A DNA stretch of 64,000 nucleotides from Neobacillus sp. OS1-2 (GTDB lineage: Bacteria > Bacillota > Bacilli > Bacillales > Cytobacillaceae): positions 2,384,001 through 2,448,000 of the forward strand of contig NZ_CP133265.1 of assembly GCF_030915505.1 (NCBI RefSeq), in the 5' to 3' direction. The notes under the pieces were generated by a model. The model was given only the letters and a program-made list of their open reading frames with translations. It ran no database searches and was not told the DNA's origin. Shown here in pieces: positions 1 to 8,309 of the stretch; position 1 is the stretch's first letter, and every line of letters starts with the position of its first letter. Both the position numbers and the translations under genes were made by a program.

Positions 1-228
1 ACATTGGTATTCCCTAGCAGCGCCTCTGTTGGGCAGTTTGTTGATGCCTTGCAAGAATGCGACATCGATGCCCTCAAGTTATGGAAGGATTTGCAAGTTG
101 TCAGTATGGGAAAACAAACAATGGCCGAGGTGGAAGCTGCAGGACTGCCTTCACATGGAATGCCAGAAAAAGCAACAAAGGATGCCCTCGTTGACTTTTT
201 GGCAAGTCAGCAATGTAAGGAAGTGTAA
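1..228 (+). CDS. uroporphyrinogen-III synthase-type domain, C-terminal end (partial)
   Basis: The reading frame enters from the left edge in frame 1 and stops at 226-228, so only the last 75 codons are present. The pattern (FPSSASV, then a glycine-poor 'SMGKQTMAEVEAAG' block, then 'KATKDALVDFLA') matches the C-terminal half of HemD, where the enzyme closes and isomerises hydroxymethylbilane to uroporphyrinogen III. It lies 3 bp before sirB, so it is probably the end of a CobA-HemD type fusion or a HemD paralogue feeding siroheme synthesis. Whether a methyltransferase domain precedes it cannot be seen. Confidence 0.6.
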   Translation, partial: TLVFPSSASVGQFVDALQECDIDALKLWKDLQVVSMGKQTMAEVEAAGLPSHGMPEKATKDALVDFLASQQCKEV

Positions 229-231
229 GGG

Positions 232-948
232 ATGAAAGCCATTCTGTATATCGCACACGGAAGCCGGCGGGCTGCTGCAAATGCGAAATTTATTGCCTTT
301 ATTCAAAAAGTAATGCAGCGGTCTCCGGCAGTCATTCAGGCATTTGGTTTCCTTGAACATACTGAGCCATCTGTGGCGCAGGCGGTTGAAACCTGTATCG
401 GGCAGGGGGCAAGTGAGATTACAGTTGTCCCTGTATTCTTATTGCCAGGAATTCATACGAATGTTGATATTCCCGCGGAGTTGGAACGCTATCCGGATAG
501 TGTTTGTCAATATGGAAAACCGCTTGGTGTTGAGGATGTTTTGGTAAGCATTCTTGTGGATAGGCTCGGCGAGGCAGGCTTTGGCGGGTTGGAGAACGAG
601 ACGGTGCTGTTGGTGGGGCATGGGAGCCGTGTGACTGAAGCAGCGATTGAATTGGAAAGACTTGCTTCAAGTTTAGCTGAGAAAATGGCTTGTCACGTTC
701 ACACAGCCTTCGTTACAACGCCGCCATTTTATCAAGGGGTGGCAGGGAAACTAGCGGACCAGAAGATTTATATTCTCCCCTATTTCTTGTTTTCAGGAGG
801 ATATACCGTCAAAATGGAGAAAGAACTAGATGGGAATGTTGTTTTTTGTGAACCGATAGGCTTTGATGAAAAATTAATTCCGCTGATTGAAAAACGGGCA
901 ACGGAGGTGGAGCATGAGTTCAAATTATCCGATTATGATACAGCTTGA
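232..948 (+). CDS. sirB: sirohydrochlorin ferrochelatase (CbiX/SirB family)
   Basis: The 238-residue protein has two CbiX-like halves. The first opens with IAHGSRRAAANAKF (histidine near residue 9) and the second carries GHGSRVTEAAIE, the usual metal-chelatase histidine motifs. The family inserts Fe2+ into sirohydrochlorin, the last step of siroheme synthesis for sulfite and nitrite reductases. The gene starts 3 bp after the preceding stop and overlaps sirC by 35 bp, matching the B. subtilis ylnD-ylnE-ylnF order. Cobalt chelation cannot be excluded from sequence alone, but the neighbouring sirC favours iron. Confidence 0.85.
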   Translation: MKAILYIAHGSRRAAANAKFIAFIQKVMQRSPAVIQAFGFLEHTEPSVAQAVETCIGQGASEITVVPVFLLPGIHTNVDIPAELERYPDSVCQYGKPLGVEDVLVSILVDRLGEAGFGGLENETVLLVGHGSRVTEAAIELERLASSLAEKMACHVHTAFVTTPPFYQGVAGKLADQKIYILPYFLFSGGYTVKMEKELDGNVVFCEPIGFDEKLIPLIEKRATEVEHEFKLSDYDTA

Positions 949-1534
949 AGGGAAAAAAGTTGTGGTCGTTGGCGGCGGAAAGGTAGCTGAGCGGAAGGTT
1001 AGCGGCCTACTAGTGTCAGGGGCCCGTGTAGTGATGATTAGCCCAAAAGCAACGGAAAAATTACAAGAGCTTTTCGAGGCTGGAAAAATTGAATGGTTGC
1101 AACGGCCGTTTTGTGATGTCGATTTAAAGGGAGCGTTTATGGTTTTTGCGGCCACAAATGATAGTAGGGTGAATCAATTGATAAAAGAATCTGTGGAACC
1201 TCACCAACTGGTCATGATAGTGGATGACCCGGATAGTTCTGACTTTCACCTGCCAGCGGTTGTATATCGAGGTCGTTTGTCGATTGCTGTTTCAACGGGC
1301 GGTGCCAGCCCAACGCTTTCCAAGAAGATTCGTGCGCAGCTTGAACGAGAGTTTGATGACCAGTACGCGGAATACCTCGAGTTTCTTTTTATGAAGAGGA
1401 AGTGGATTATTGGTCAAGTTGCAGACCCTGCTTTAAAAAGAAGTTTGTTAACAGCTATCGTTAGTGACGATTTTTTACACAGCCTCGATCGTGAGGGAGA
1501 TTTTCAGCGGCTATATGAGGAATTGATTTACTAA
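914..1534 (+). CDS. sirC: precorrin-2 dehydrogenase (SirC/YlnF)
   Basis: This 206-residue protein begins with a Rossmann fold (VVVVGGGKVAERK, about residues 16-28) and continues with the typical 'STGGASPTLSKKIR' segment of the Met8/SirC family. It oxidises precorrin-2 to sirohydrochlorin with NAD+, supplying the SirB substrate. The chosen ATG has a strong GGAGGTGG site 4-5 bases upstream that lies inside sirB. An ATG 27 bases earlier has no such site. The stand-alone length, without the chelatase or methyltransferase domains of enterobacterial CysG, fits the Bacillus form. It closes the operon. Confidence 0.88.
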   Translation: MSSNYPIMIQLEGKKVVVVGGGKVAERKVSGLLVSGARVVMISPKATEKLQELFEAGKIEWLQRPFCDVDLKGAFMVFAATNDSRVNQLIKESVEPHQLVMIVDDPDSSDFHLPAVVYRGRLSIAVSTGGASPTLSKKIRAQLEREFDDQYAEYLEFLFMKRKWIIGQVADPALKRSLLTAIVSDDFLHSLDREGDFQRLYEELIY

Positions 1535-1631
1535 CGATACCATGTACTTGAGGGTCTCTCCTTAGGTAATTCTGTGAAAAAAGAACTCAAATATCGATGT
1601 AGACGCATTCGTAATCCATAAATTTACCAAA

Positions 1632-2102
1632 TTACTCTCGAACCATCGTGATAAATAAAACATCCCCATGCCTAAATGACTTTTTCATCTCAAATCCATG
1701 TTTTTCGTAGAGATGAATAGCGCGGGTATTAAATGCCACCACGGTTAGTCGGAGTGATACCGTACCGACCTGACTCTGTATATGATTTAGAATAAACGTT
1801 AAAAACAAATGACCTCGCCCTTGCCCCGTAAATATGGGGTTCATCCCAATCCCGATATCCAAATAACCAGCAGGATAGGCCCCAAATATACTTCCAATCG
1901 GTACTTGTGCCGATTCCCCCATGCAGAAATATCCGAATATCTCATCAAGATCGTCTACTACCACAAAATAGGAATGATTCAGCAATTCCCTCACAGCCGC
2001 CACACTGTACTCATTATTATAAAAATCATAGGGTGCCTCGTATTTCCAACTCAATATTTCTTCTGCAAAAATATCATCCATTTCCATCACTTTTAGTAAC
2101 AT
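1632..2102 (-). CDS. GNAT family N-acetyltransferase
   Basis: A 156-residue single-domain GNAT protein. The acetyl-CoA pyrophosphate-binding motif is visible as FTGQGRGHLFL, and the C-terminal half has NTRAIHLYEKHGFE, the usual NxxAxxLYxxxGF signature. The substrate is unknown. An ATG 24 bases further upstream (2126) is open, but the GGGAGG ribosome binding site lies between the two codons, so the start at 2102 is preferred. It stands alone on the minus strand, back-to-back with aceB. Confidence 0.75.
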   Translation of the reverse strand: MLLKVMEMDDIFAEEILSWKYEAPYDFYNNEYSVAAVRELLNHSYFVVVDDLDEIFGYFCMGESAQVPIGSIFGAYPAGYLDIGIGMNPIFTGQGRGHLFLTFILNHIQSQVGTVSLRLTVVAFNTRAIHLYEKHGFEMKKSFRHGDVLFITMVRE

Positions 2103-2239
2103 AAAGTCCCTCCCAAAAACATTCAAGTAAGGTCAGAGTATACTGGCGTTTTATAAGGTGATTATATCGCAACAGGGGAAATTTTACCTATTTTTGAAAA
2201 AAATTCAGAAAAGTAGTTCCATTTTTGAAAAGTGTGTTA

Positions 2240-2277
2240 TATAATACAAAACATAAATAGTTGTTGTATTATAACAA
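2240..2277 (+). promoter_or_regulatory. aceBA promoter -10 box and leader palindrome
   Basis: A perfect TATAAT lies at 2240-2245. No good -35 is present at 17 bp, which suggests activator dependence. About 15 bases after the -10 the leader carries TTGTTGTATTATAACAA (2261-2277), an interrupted palindrome with TTGTT/AACAA arms. It sits between the likely transcription start and the ribosome binding site at 2275-2287. It may be a repressor site for the glyoxylate operon; this is inference. Confidence 0.4.
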
Positions 2278-2293
2278 AGAGGTGATCAAGTTC

Positions 2294-3886
2294 ATGTCGA
2301 CGCAAACGACAGGTATTGAAGTGGTTGGGGCATTGAAAGCCCAGTACGATGAGGTTTTAACACCGGAGGCTTTAAATTTTATTGAAGAATTGGAACGCAA
2401 CTTTGGTGAAAGAAGAGTGGAACTGTTACAGTACAGGGGAAAACGACAAGCAGAAATTGATAATGGGAAATTGCCAGATTTCCTGCCTGAAACGAAGCAT
2501 ATCCGGAATGGGGAGTGGACAGTTGCACCACTGCCGAAAGACCTTCAAGACCGCCGGGTAGAAATTACCGGACCAACTGACCGAAAAATGGTGATCAATG
2601 CCTTAAACTCAGGGGCAAAATTATTTATGGCAGATTTTGAGGATGCCACTTCACCGACATGGGAAAATGCGGTTGAAGGACAGATCAACCTACGGGATGC
2701 AATAAACCGGACGATTATCTTCGAACATCCAAATGGAAAGAAATATACCCTTAATGAGGAAACGGCAGTCCTGATCCCTAGACCGCGTGGCCTCCATCTT
2801 GAGGAAAAACATGTGCTATTAGATGGCAAGCCTATCTCAGGAAGCTTTTTCGATTTTGGGTTGTACTTTTTCCATAATGTAAAAAACCTGCTGGCTAGAG
2901 GTACTGGACCCTATTTCTACCTTCCAAAACTTGAAAGCCATTTAGAAGCCCGGCTTTGGAATGATGTGTTTGTGTATGCACAAGAAAAGCTTGGAATACC
3001 ACAGGGAACCATTAAAGCAACGGTTTTGATTGAAACAATTATGGCGGCGTTTGAAATGGATGAGATTCTTTATGAATTAAAGGAGCATTCAGCAGGCTTG
3101 AACTGCGGCAGATGGGATTATATTTTCAGTTTCATTAAAAAGCTGCGGAACCAAACGGATGTTATTTTACCAGATCGAGCTCAAGTCACGATGACTTCGC
3201 CGTTTATGCGTTCTTACTCATTACTTACGATTCAAACCTGTCATCGCCGTAAAGCACCGGCAATGGGCGGAATGGCTGCTCAAATCCCGGTGAAAAATAA
3301 CCCACGGGCAAACGATGAGGCCTTTGCCAAAGTCCGTGCTGATAAAGAGCGAGAAGCACGAGATGGACATGATGGAACATGGGTAGCCCATCCAGGACTT
3401 GTGCCGGTGGCAATGGAAGCATTCGATCGTGAAATGCCAACGCCAAACCAAATACACACACCGAAGCAACAAAAAATTACGATTACCGCACAAGACCTAC
3501 TGGAGGTACCGGGCGGAACGATTACAGAAACAGGCGTCCGCACGAATATTAATGTGGGCATTCAATATGTCGCTTCATGGCTTTCCGGCAGAGGTGCCGC
3601 ACCAATTTATCATTTAATGGAGGACGCGGCAACAGCTGAGATTTCACGTGCCCAGCTTTGGCAGTGGATCCGCCATCCGAAAGGTGTACTCGCTGACGGC
3701 AGGAAAGTAACAATTGAAATGTATGAGCAATTGAAGGTAGAGGAACTGGAAAGAATCAAACAGGAAATTGGAACGCCAGGCTTCGAAAATGGCCGGTTTG
3801 ATGAAGCTGTTCAACTTTTTGATAAATTAATTTTAGATGATGAGTTTGTTGATTTCTTAACATTACCTGGATATAAGCAATTATAA
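2294..3886 (+). CDS. aceB: malate synthase A
   Basis: The 530-residue protein has the length of malate synthase A and family blocks such as [31 protein letters not shown] and TSPFMRSY. It condenses glyoxylate with acetyl-CoA to malate in the cytoplasm, the second step of the glyoxylate shunt. The start is the ATG after AAAGAGGTGATC; an ATG 33 bases upstream would read through that site. aceA follows after 42 bp, so the two are an operon. B. subtilis lacks this pair, whereas several other Bacillus lineages carry it. Together with the thiolase and acyl-CoA dehydrogenase at 48-51 kb it points to growth on acetate or fatty acids. Confidence 0.93.
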   Translation: MSTQTTGIEVVGALKAQYDEVLTPEALNFIEELERNFGERRVELLQYRGKRQAEIDNGKLPDFLPETKHIRNGEWTVAPLPKDLQDRRVEITGPTDRKMVINALNSGAKLFMADFEDATSPTWENAVEGQINLRDAINRTIIFEHPNGKKYTLNEETAVLIPRPRGLHLEEKHVLLDGKPISGSFFDFGLYFFHNVKNLLARGTGPYFYLPKLESHLEARLWNDVFVYAQEKLGIPQGTIKATVLIETIMAAFEMDEILYELKEHSAGLNCGRWDYIFSFIKKLRNQTDVILPDRAQVTMTSPFMRSYSLLTIQTCHRRKAPAMGGMAAQIPVKNNPRANDEAFAKVRADKEREARDGHDGTWVAHPGLVPVAMEAFDREMPTPNQIHTPKQQKITITAQDLLEVPGGTITETGVRTNINVGIQYVASWLSGRGAAPIYHLMEDAATAEISRAQLWQWIRHPKGVLADGRKVTIEMYEQLKVEELERIKQEIGTPGFENGRFDEAVQLFDKLILDDEFVDFLTLPGYKQL

Positions 3887-3928
3887 AATAGCTATTAAAT
3901 TTTACTAGATTAATAGGAGGAAAATAAA

Positions 3929-5218
3929 ATGACAAATTTAAGAGTAGCGCAATTACAAGAAAGTTGGGAAATGGATAGCCGTTGGAATGGAATTACACGA
4001 CCATACACTGCGGAGGATGTCATTAAATTGCGCGGGTCGATTGATATTGAACATACTTTGGCACAAAAGGGCTCCGAAAAACTATGGAAACTATTAAATG
4101 AAGAAGACTATATTAATGCCCTTGGTGCCTTAACAGGAAATCAGGCGGTCCAGCAGGTAAAAGCAGGACTGAAAGCCATTTACTTAAGCGGCTGGCAAGT
4201 AGCGGCAGACGCCAACCTTTCCGGACATATGTATCCGGACCAAAGCTTGTACCCGGCTAACAGCGTTCCAAGTGTTGTCAAACGAATTAATCAAGCATTA
4301 CAGCGTGCTGACCAAATCACCCATTCAGAGGGAGATGATTCCATCGATTGGTTCGCCCCGATTGTTGCCGATGCAGAAGCAGGCTTTGGCGGCCAATTAA
4401 ACTGTTTCGAATTGATGAAGGGCATGATTGAAGCCGGTGCGTCAGGTGTACACTTTGAAGATCAGCTTTCTTCTGAGAAAAAGTGCGGCCACTTAGGTGG
4501 TAAAGTATTGCTGCCAACACAAACGGCGGTTCGCAATTTGATTGCGGCACGGTTAGCGGCTGATGTGATGGGCGTGCCAACGGTACTAGTTGCCCGGACG
4601 GATGCCAATGCGGCAGATTTAATTACAAGTGATATCGATATGAATGATGCGCCTTTCATTACCGGCGAGCGGACACCGGAAGGATTTTTCCGAGTGAAAG
4701 CAGGGATTAACCAAGCGATTGCCCGCGGCTTAGCTTACGCTCCATACGCCGACCTTATTTGGTGTGAGACTTCTGAGCCAAATATTGAGGAGGCTAGACA
4801 ATTTGCTGAAGCCATTCATGAGCAGTTCCCTGGTAAGTTACTCGCTTACAACTGTTCGCCATCCTTCAACTGGAAAAAGAAGCTCGATCAAGAAACGATT
4901 GCAACATTCCAACAAGAGCTTGGGAAAATGGGCTACAAGTTCCAATTCGTCACACTTGCTGGCTTCCATGCTTTAAACCATGGTATGTTCGAGCTTGCTC
5001 GCGGCTACAAAGAGCGCGGCATGGCGGCATACTCTGAATTACAGCAAGCTGAATTTGAGAGCGAGCAGTACGGCTACACGGCAACACGTCACCAGCGTGA
5101 GGTTGGAACAGGTTACTTTGACCAAGTTTCCATGGTGATTACAGGTGGAACGTCTTCAACAACAGCTTTAAAAGGCTCTACGGAAGAAGAACAATTCACG
5201 GGCTCAACTAAAAAATAG
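3929..5218 (+). CDS. aceA: isocitrate lyase
   Basis: The 429-residue protein carries the isocitrate lyase signature KKCGH at residues 184-188 with the catalytic base Cys186. Other family blocks include [20 protein letters not shown] and the C-terminal [12 protein letters not shown]. It splits isocitrate into glyoxylate and succinate and competes with isocitrate dehydrogenase. The ATG at 3929 follows an AGGAGG site by 8 bases. It is the second gene of the aceBA operon and is followed by a clear intrinsic terminator, so transcription probably ends there. Confidence 0.95.
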   Translation: MTNLRVAQLQESWEMDSRWNGITRPYTAEDVIKLRGSIDIEHTLAQKGSEKLWKLLNEEDYINALGALTGNQAVQQVKAGLKAIYLSGWQVAADANLSGHMYPDQSLYPANSVPSVVKRINQALQRADQITHSEGDDSIDWFAPIVADAEAGFGGQLNCFELMKGMIEAGASGVHFEDQLSSEKKCGHLGGKVLLPTQTAVRNLIAARLAADVMGVPTVLVARTDANAADLITSDIDMNDAPFITGERTPEGFFRVKAGINQAIARGLAYAPYADLIWCETSEPNIEEARQFAEAIHEQFPGKLLAYNCSPSFNWKKKLDQETIATFQQELGKMGYKFQFVTLAGFHALNHGMFELARGYKERGMAAYSELQQAEFESEQYGYTATRHQREVGTGYFDQVSMVITGGTSSTTALKGSTEEEQFTGSTKK

Positions 5219-5239
5219 TGCTGTAGGGCTGCGGCGGCG

Positions 5240-5276
5240 GATCCTTCCCTCCATATTGGAGGGGAGGATTTTTTTG
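5240..5276 (+). terminator. intrinsic terminator after aceBA
   Basis: The arms ATCCTTCCCTCC and GGAGGGGAGGAT pair around a 5-base loop and are followed by seven T residues. Confidence 0.85.
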
Positions 5277-5287
5277 GGGGAGGGGCA

Positions 5288-5352
5288 TGGTTACTGTCGG
5301 ATAAGAAAGAGTGACTGTTGGATAAGCAATGTTTACTGTCGTATAGCTACCT
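5288..5352 (+). repeat. three degenerate ACTGTYGGATAAG direct repeats
   Basis: Three units in a row with period about 20-22 bases read TTACTGTCGGATAAG, TGACTGTTGGATAAG and TTTACTGTCGTATAG. They lie between the aceA terminator and the next gene. No function is evident. Confidence 0.55.
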
Positions 5353-5453
5353 TTCCCCTCAAAAAGGCAATTCCGTTATCGATTATTTTGGTCTGGAACA
5401 CTTTTTAGGGTATTATCATACATAATAATAGCCTTTATATGGAGTTGATTTGT

Positions 5454-5885
5454 TTGAATAAACCTACCGTTGACGAGGTCTTGCAGCAAGGTATTCATGG
5501 TCCATTGGAAACAAAACCGGATGAACGGCGCAAATACTTAGGAACGATCCGGGAACGTATTATTGTTGCCCTTTATAAGAAACAGGTGGCAGAGGCTGCG
5601 GTTTATCCACAAATCGAGCAGTTGATGAAGGAATACCCAGGGGCTCAGCTATTACTAAATGGAAACATGATGTATGAGGAATTATCAAAGTATGTTAAAT
5701 TGGCAACGAAACAAAAGATCGAACATAAACTTGTTGCCAACAAAGAGTATGACACAGAAATTGGCTTAATTTTAGCCATGCCCCATGCAATTGATAAGGA
5801 AGAAATTTTTATCACAAAAAAGAAACCCTACTTGGAGAAGCCGCAGGAAAAAAAGGGACTATTCGCAAAGATTTTTAAAAGGTAA
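5454..5885 (+). CDS. YueI family protein (DUF1694)
   Basis: A 143-residue cytoplasmic protein resembling B. subtilis YueI: an N-terminal LQQGIHG block, TKPDERRKYLGTIRERI, and a mid-domain ending in an alpha/beta 'LLLNGNMMYEELSKY' stretch. The family has no established biochemical role. A TTG start is chosen because the TGGAG ribosome binding site (5441-5445) lies 9 bases upstream of it; the ATG at 5439 would place that site inside the gene. In B. subtilis yueI is adjacent to pncA (yueJ) and pncB (yueK); here those lie 14 kb away. The C-terminus is basic. Confidence 0.75.
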   Translation: MNKPTVDEVLQQGIHGPLETKPDERRKYLGTIRERIIVALYKKQVAEAAVYPQIEQLMKEYPGAQLLLNGNMMYEELSKYVKLATKQKIEHKLVANKEYDTEIGLILAMPHAIDKEEIFITKKKPYLEKPQEKKGLFAKIFKR

Positions 5886-5887
5886 AT

Positions 5888-5930
5888 AAAAAGTGTGTGA
5901 TCCAATTAAATTGGATCACACTTTTTATTA
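5888..5930 (+). terminator. intrinsic terminator after the yueI-like gene
   Basis: A long stem (AAGTGTG-TGATCCAATT against AATTGGATCACACTT) with A-rich and T-rich flanks could act in both directions. Confidence 0.85.
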
Positions 5931-5942
5931 TTTTTAGGACAA

Positions 5943-6060
5943 AACTGTCCTCATGGGGCGTTCATGAGGACAGTAATCATTGAGGTGGAGCAGAAACTGT
6001 CCTCATAGGGCGTTCATGAGGACATAAATCATTGAGGTGGAACAGAAACTGTCCTCATGA
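5943..6060. repeat. tandem 52-53 bp repeat, each unit a hairpin
   Basis: Two complete units and the start of a third lie head to tail; CTGTCCTCAT begins at 5945, 5998 and 6050. Each unit contains inverted arms CTGTCCTCATG and CATGAGGACAG (the second unit is shorter by one pair) around a 7-base GGGCGTT-like loop, then ATCATTGAGGTGGA. It lies between convergent genes. Confidence 0.8.
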
Positions 6061-6072
6061 AACCCCAACCCC

Positions 6073-6525
6073 TTATGAGTTTGCTACTTCCACCTTAGCC
6101 TCCAACTCGATTTCCACATTTCCTTTAACGGCGCGGCTGATCATGCAGGAACCTTCCGCCTTTTCGGCAAGCACCCCCGCCAACTCAACGTCTTTTTCTG
6201 TTGCGTCGGACTTCAAGACAATGCGCGGGCGGTGGATTATCTTCTTATATGTAATAACTCCTTTAGTTACATCCACAATGCCTTCGGATTCCATTGTTAA
6301 ATTTTCCTTTTCAAGCCCACTCCGTTCCATCATCGCTGCAAGGGTAATGATATAGCAAGTTGCCGCGGCTCCGAGGAGCATTTCATCTGGATTGGTTCCG
6401 ACTCCAGGACCATCCATTTCCGGCGGTATCGAGACCTTTGTTTTCAGACTCCCCGTCTCAATTTCTCCGACATCATTCCGTAATCCCGGCCAGTTAGCTT
6501 TTAAGTGAAAAATATGTTCCGCCAT
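6073..6525 (-). CDS. OsmC family peroxiredoxin-like protein
   Basis: A 150-residue OsmC/Ohr-fold protein. Both redox cysteines expected for the family are visible, in AAATCYIITLAAMMERSGL and in EGSCMISRAVKG. Members reduce organic hydroperoxides with thiols in the cytoplasm; the exact substrate and subgroup (OsmC, Ohr or YhfA-like) is not settled here. The start at 6525 is preferred because GGAGG sits 8 bases upstream; an ATG at 6558 would include that site. It is a single gene, divergent from the VanZ-like gene. Confidence 0.8.
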   Translation of the reverse strand: MAEHIFHLKANWPGLRNDVGEIETGSLKTKVSIPPEMDGPGVGTNPDEMLLGAAATCYIITLAAMMERSGLEKENLTMESEGIVDVTKGVITYKKIIHRPRIVLKSDATEKDVELAGVLAEKAEGSCMISRAVKGNVEIELEAKVEVANS

Positions 6526-6615
6526 TCTAAATTCCTCCAATTTGAAAATTGTCCCCATACACGATGGAAAATATGGTATGGTTATTCTGATATGTTAAAA
6601 ATGGAGCAGTGATGC

Positions 6616-7113
6616 ATGAAAATTATTTTTAAAATGGCACTATTACTAGTTCTTTGTTTATACTTGGCCATTCTATCAAAATTAATTTTGTTTAAATATA
6701 TTTCGTTATCTGAGATTATTAATCATTTTAACTTTACCTATGATGAATACCACTGGAGGTCGAACAATTTTGTCCCCTTGAAAACCATCTACTTTTACTT
6801 GTTCTTAGCAGATATCAATCTAAATATCCGAATCGTAAACCTTGCAGGAAATATCATTGGTTTTGCGCCTTTCGGCTTTATTCTACCATTGGTTGCAAAA
6901 AAGTTTCAAAGGTTTAGTGCTGTGACCGTTGCCACCTTCTTTTTAAGCCTGACGTTCGAACTATTGCAGTTAGTCTTTGAATTCGGCAGCTTTGACGTGG
7001 ACGATTTGATTTTGAATACCATTGGTGGGATGTTGGGTTATATTCCTTTCAAACTTGGTTATCTTCTTATTAAATCGAAAAAGAGAATGATGGATAAACA
7101 AAAATATACGTAA
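6616..7113 (+). CDS. VanZ-like family membrane protein
   Basis: A 165-residue protein with four or five hydrophobic segments. It carries the VanZ-family blocks NFVPLKTI, NLAGNIIGFAPFGFILP and ELLQLVFEFGSFDVDDLILNT, with conserved acidic residues before the last helix. VanZ gives low-level teicoplanin resistance in enterococci, but most chromosomal homologues are uncharacterised. A GGAG site precedes the ATG by 9 bases. It shares a bidirectional terminator with the convergent lysozyme-like gene. Confidence 0.82.
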   Translation: MKIIFKMALLLVLCLYLAILSKLILFKYISLSEIINHFNFTYDEYHWRSNNFVPLKTIYFYLFLADINLNIRIVNLAGNIIGFAPFGFILPLVAKKFQRFSAVTVATFFLSLTFELLQLVFEFGSFDVDDLILNTIGGMLGYIPFKLGYLLIKSKKRMMDKQKYT

Positions 7114-7117
7114 TATG

Positions 7118-7162
7118 AAGACACCCGATGGATTCTTAAAAAGATCCACCGGGTGTCTTTTT
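7118..7162. terminator. bidirectional terminator between vanZ-like and lysozyme-like genes
   Basis: The arms GACACCCGATGGAT and ATCCACCGGGTGTC are followed by TTTTT on the plus strand and preceded by A residues for the minus strand. The 3' end of the minus-strand gene overlaps the stem. Confidence 0.8.
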
Positions 7163-7795
7163 ACTACTATTGACAGGCACACTATTCGCTAAATGTTGAA
7201 TGTTTTTTGCTACTTTAGTGCTGTAGGTAAAATCACCATAACAGTAGGGATAGCGGAAATTATGTGTATCACCGCCACAATTATAAAGGGCCGGCTTTTC
7301 TTTTGCCCTTAAAAGTGAGTATTCCTTTGCTAATTCCTCGCTATGCTTGCCGCCATGCTCGGCGATATAGTCAACATAACCACTTCCCATATTGTAGGCT
7401 TGAATAATCGTTGGGAAATCAACCTTTTTTTGATTCCCATATGTGAGTACACGCTGAAAGTGCTTTACCCCAACTTCAATACTTTGCTTGGGGTCTGTAA
7501 TGGAGTTTGGCGCTAACCCGGCAGATTCCGAAGCTTGCATCGGATCGCCGCCTTTTCCGTGGCTTTCTTGCTGCATCAGGGCTATAAGGACATCTGTATG
7601 ACTTTCAAGTTGATATTTTGCTAATTCATCGTATAGTAAGGGACTATATTTTTTAGCATCAGCAAATGGGTCGTTTTCTATTAGGTGTGGAAGGGAATTT
7701 TGTTTTTGAAAAAATGCCTGAAACATCGCTAAGCCGCAAAATAGGATAAACAGAACGAAAAAGGTTTTGAATTTCTTCCGTCTTCTTTTTTTCAT
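7136..7795 (-). CDS. secreted lysozyme-like muramidase/transglycosylase
   Basis: A 219-residue protein starting with a basic MKKRRRKKF stretch and one hydrophobic segment (about residues 9-25), so it is exported or membrane-anchored. The rest matches the CwlT-like lysozyme-fold domain: LIALMQQESHGKGGDPMQASES with a probable catalytic glutamate, SIEVGVKHFQRVL, and AYNMGSGYVDYI. It probably cleaves the peptidoglycan glycan strand. The ATG at 7795 follows AGGAGAAGG. The frame is open upstream over gatC, but that part is antisense to gatC and not real. No peptidase partner domain is present. Confidence 0.78.
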   Translation of the reverse strand: MKKRRRKKFKTFFVLFILFCGLAMFQAFFQKQNSLPHLIENDPFADAKKYSPLLYDELAKYQLESHTDVLIALMQQESHGKGGDPMQASESAGLAPNSITDPKQSIEVGVKHFQRVLTYGNQKKVDFPTIIQAYNMGSGYVDYIAEHGGKHSEELAKEYSLLRAKEKPALYNCGGDTHNFRYPYCYGDFTYSTKVAKNIQHLANSVPVNSSKKTPGGSF

Positions 7796-7938
7796 GAATC
7801 CTTCTCCTAAACCAAATCTTACTTTAACATTATAAGGGAATAGTAAGGCAAAGTCATGATGAACGATTAAAGATTGAGGTTTTTTAAATGGGAATAATCT
7901 AAAAAAACAAACTATTGTCCATACTGAAGAAGGAATCA

Positions 7939-7968
7939 TTGCGGTAAAGCGGAAAAGTTTGGTATTAT
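7939..7968 (+). promoter_or_regulatory. putative sigma-A promoter of gatCAB
   Basis: TTGCGG, an 18-bp spacer ending in TTTGG, and TATTAT give an extended -10 type promoter about 40 bases before gatC. This is a match by eye only. Confidence 0.4.
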
Positions 7969-8006
7969 CAATAGTAAAATAACATTGGGATTGGGGGTCA
8001 AAATAG

Positions 8007-8306
8007 ATGTCACGAATTTCGGAGGAACAGGTCAAGCATGTTGCCAATCTGGCGCGCTTGGCGATTACGGATGAAGAAACAGAAAAGTTTACAAAACAGC
8101 TTGATGCCATCATTACTTTTGCAGAGCAATTAAATGAATTGGATACGGAAAATGTAGAGCCTACATACCATGTGCTTGATATGAAAAATGTCTTACGGGA
8201 AGATATTCCCCAACAAGGGTTACCAAGAGAAGAGGTACTCAAAAACGCACCGGAGCATCAAGACGGGCAAATTAAAGTACCAAACATTATGGGAAAGGAG
8301 GATTAA
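8007..8306 (+). CDS. gatC: Asp-tRNA(Asn)/Glu-tRNA(Gln) amidotransferase subunit C
   Basis: A 99-residue GatC with the family start [19 protein letters not shown] and the C-terminal [19 protein letters not shown]. GatC wraps around GatA and GatB and stabilises the amidotransferase that converts misacylated Glu-tRNA(Gln) to Gln-tRNA(Gln). A GGGGGTC site precedes the ATG. It is the first gene of gatCAB; gatA follows after 3 bp. Confidence 0.95.
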   Translation: MSRISEEQVKHVANLARLAITDEETEKFTKQLDAIITFAEQLNELDTENVEPTYHVLDMKNVLREDIPQQGLPREEVLKNAPEHQDGQIKVPNIMGKED

Positions 8307-8309
8307 AAA

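Noticed and set aside
7796-8242. The minus-strand frame of the lysozyme-like gene continues upstream to 8242
   Set aside because: That part is antisense to gatC; the ATG at 7795 has a strong ribosome site and the signal segment follows it.
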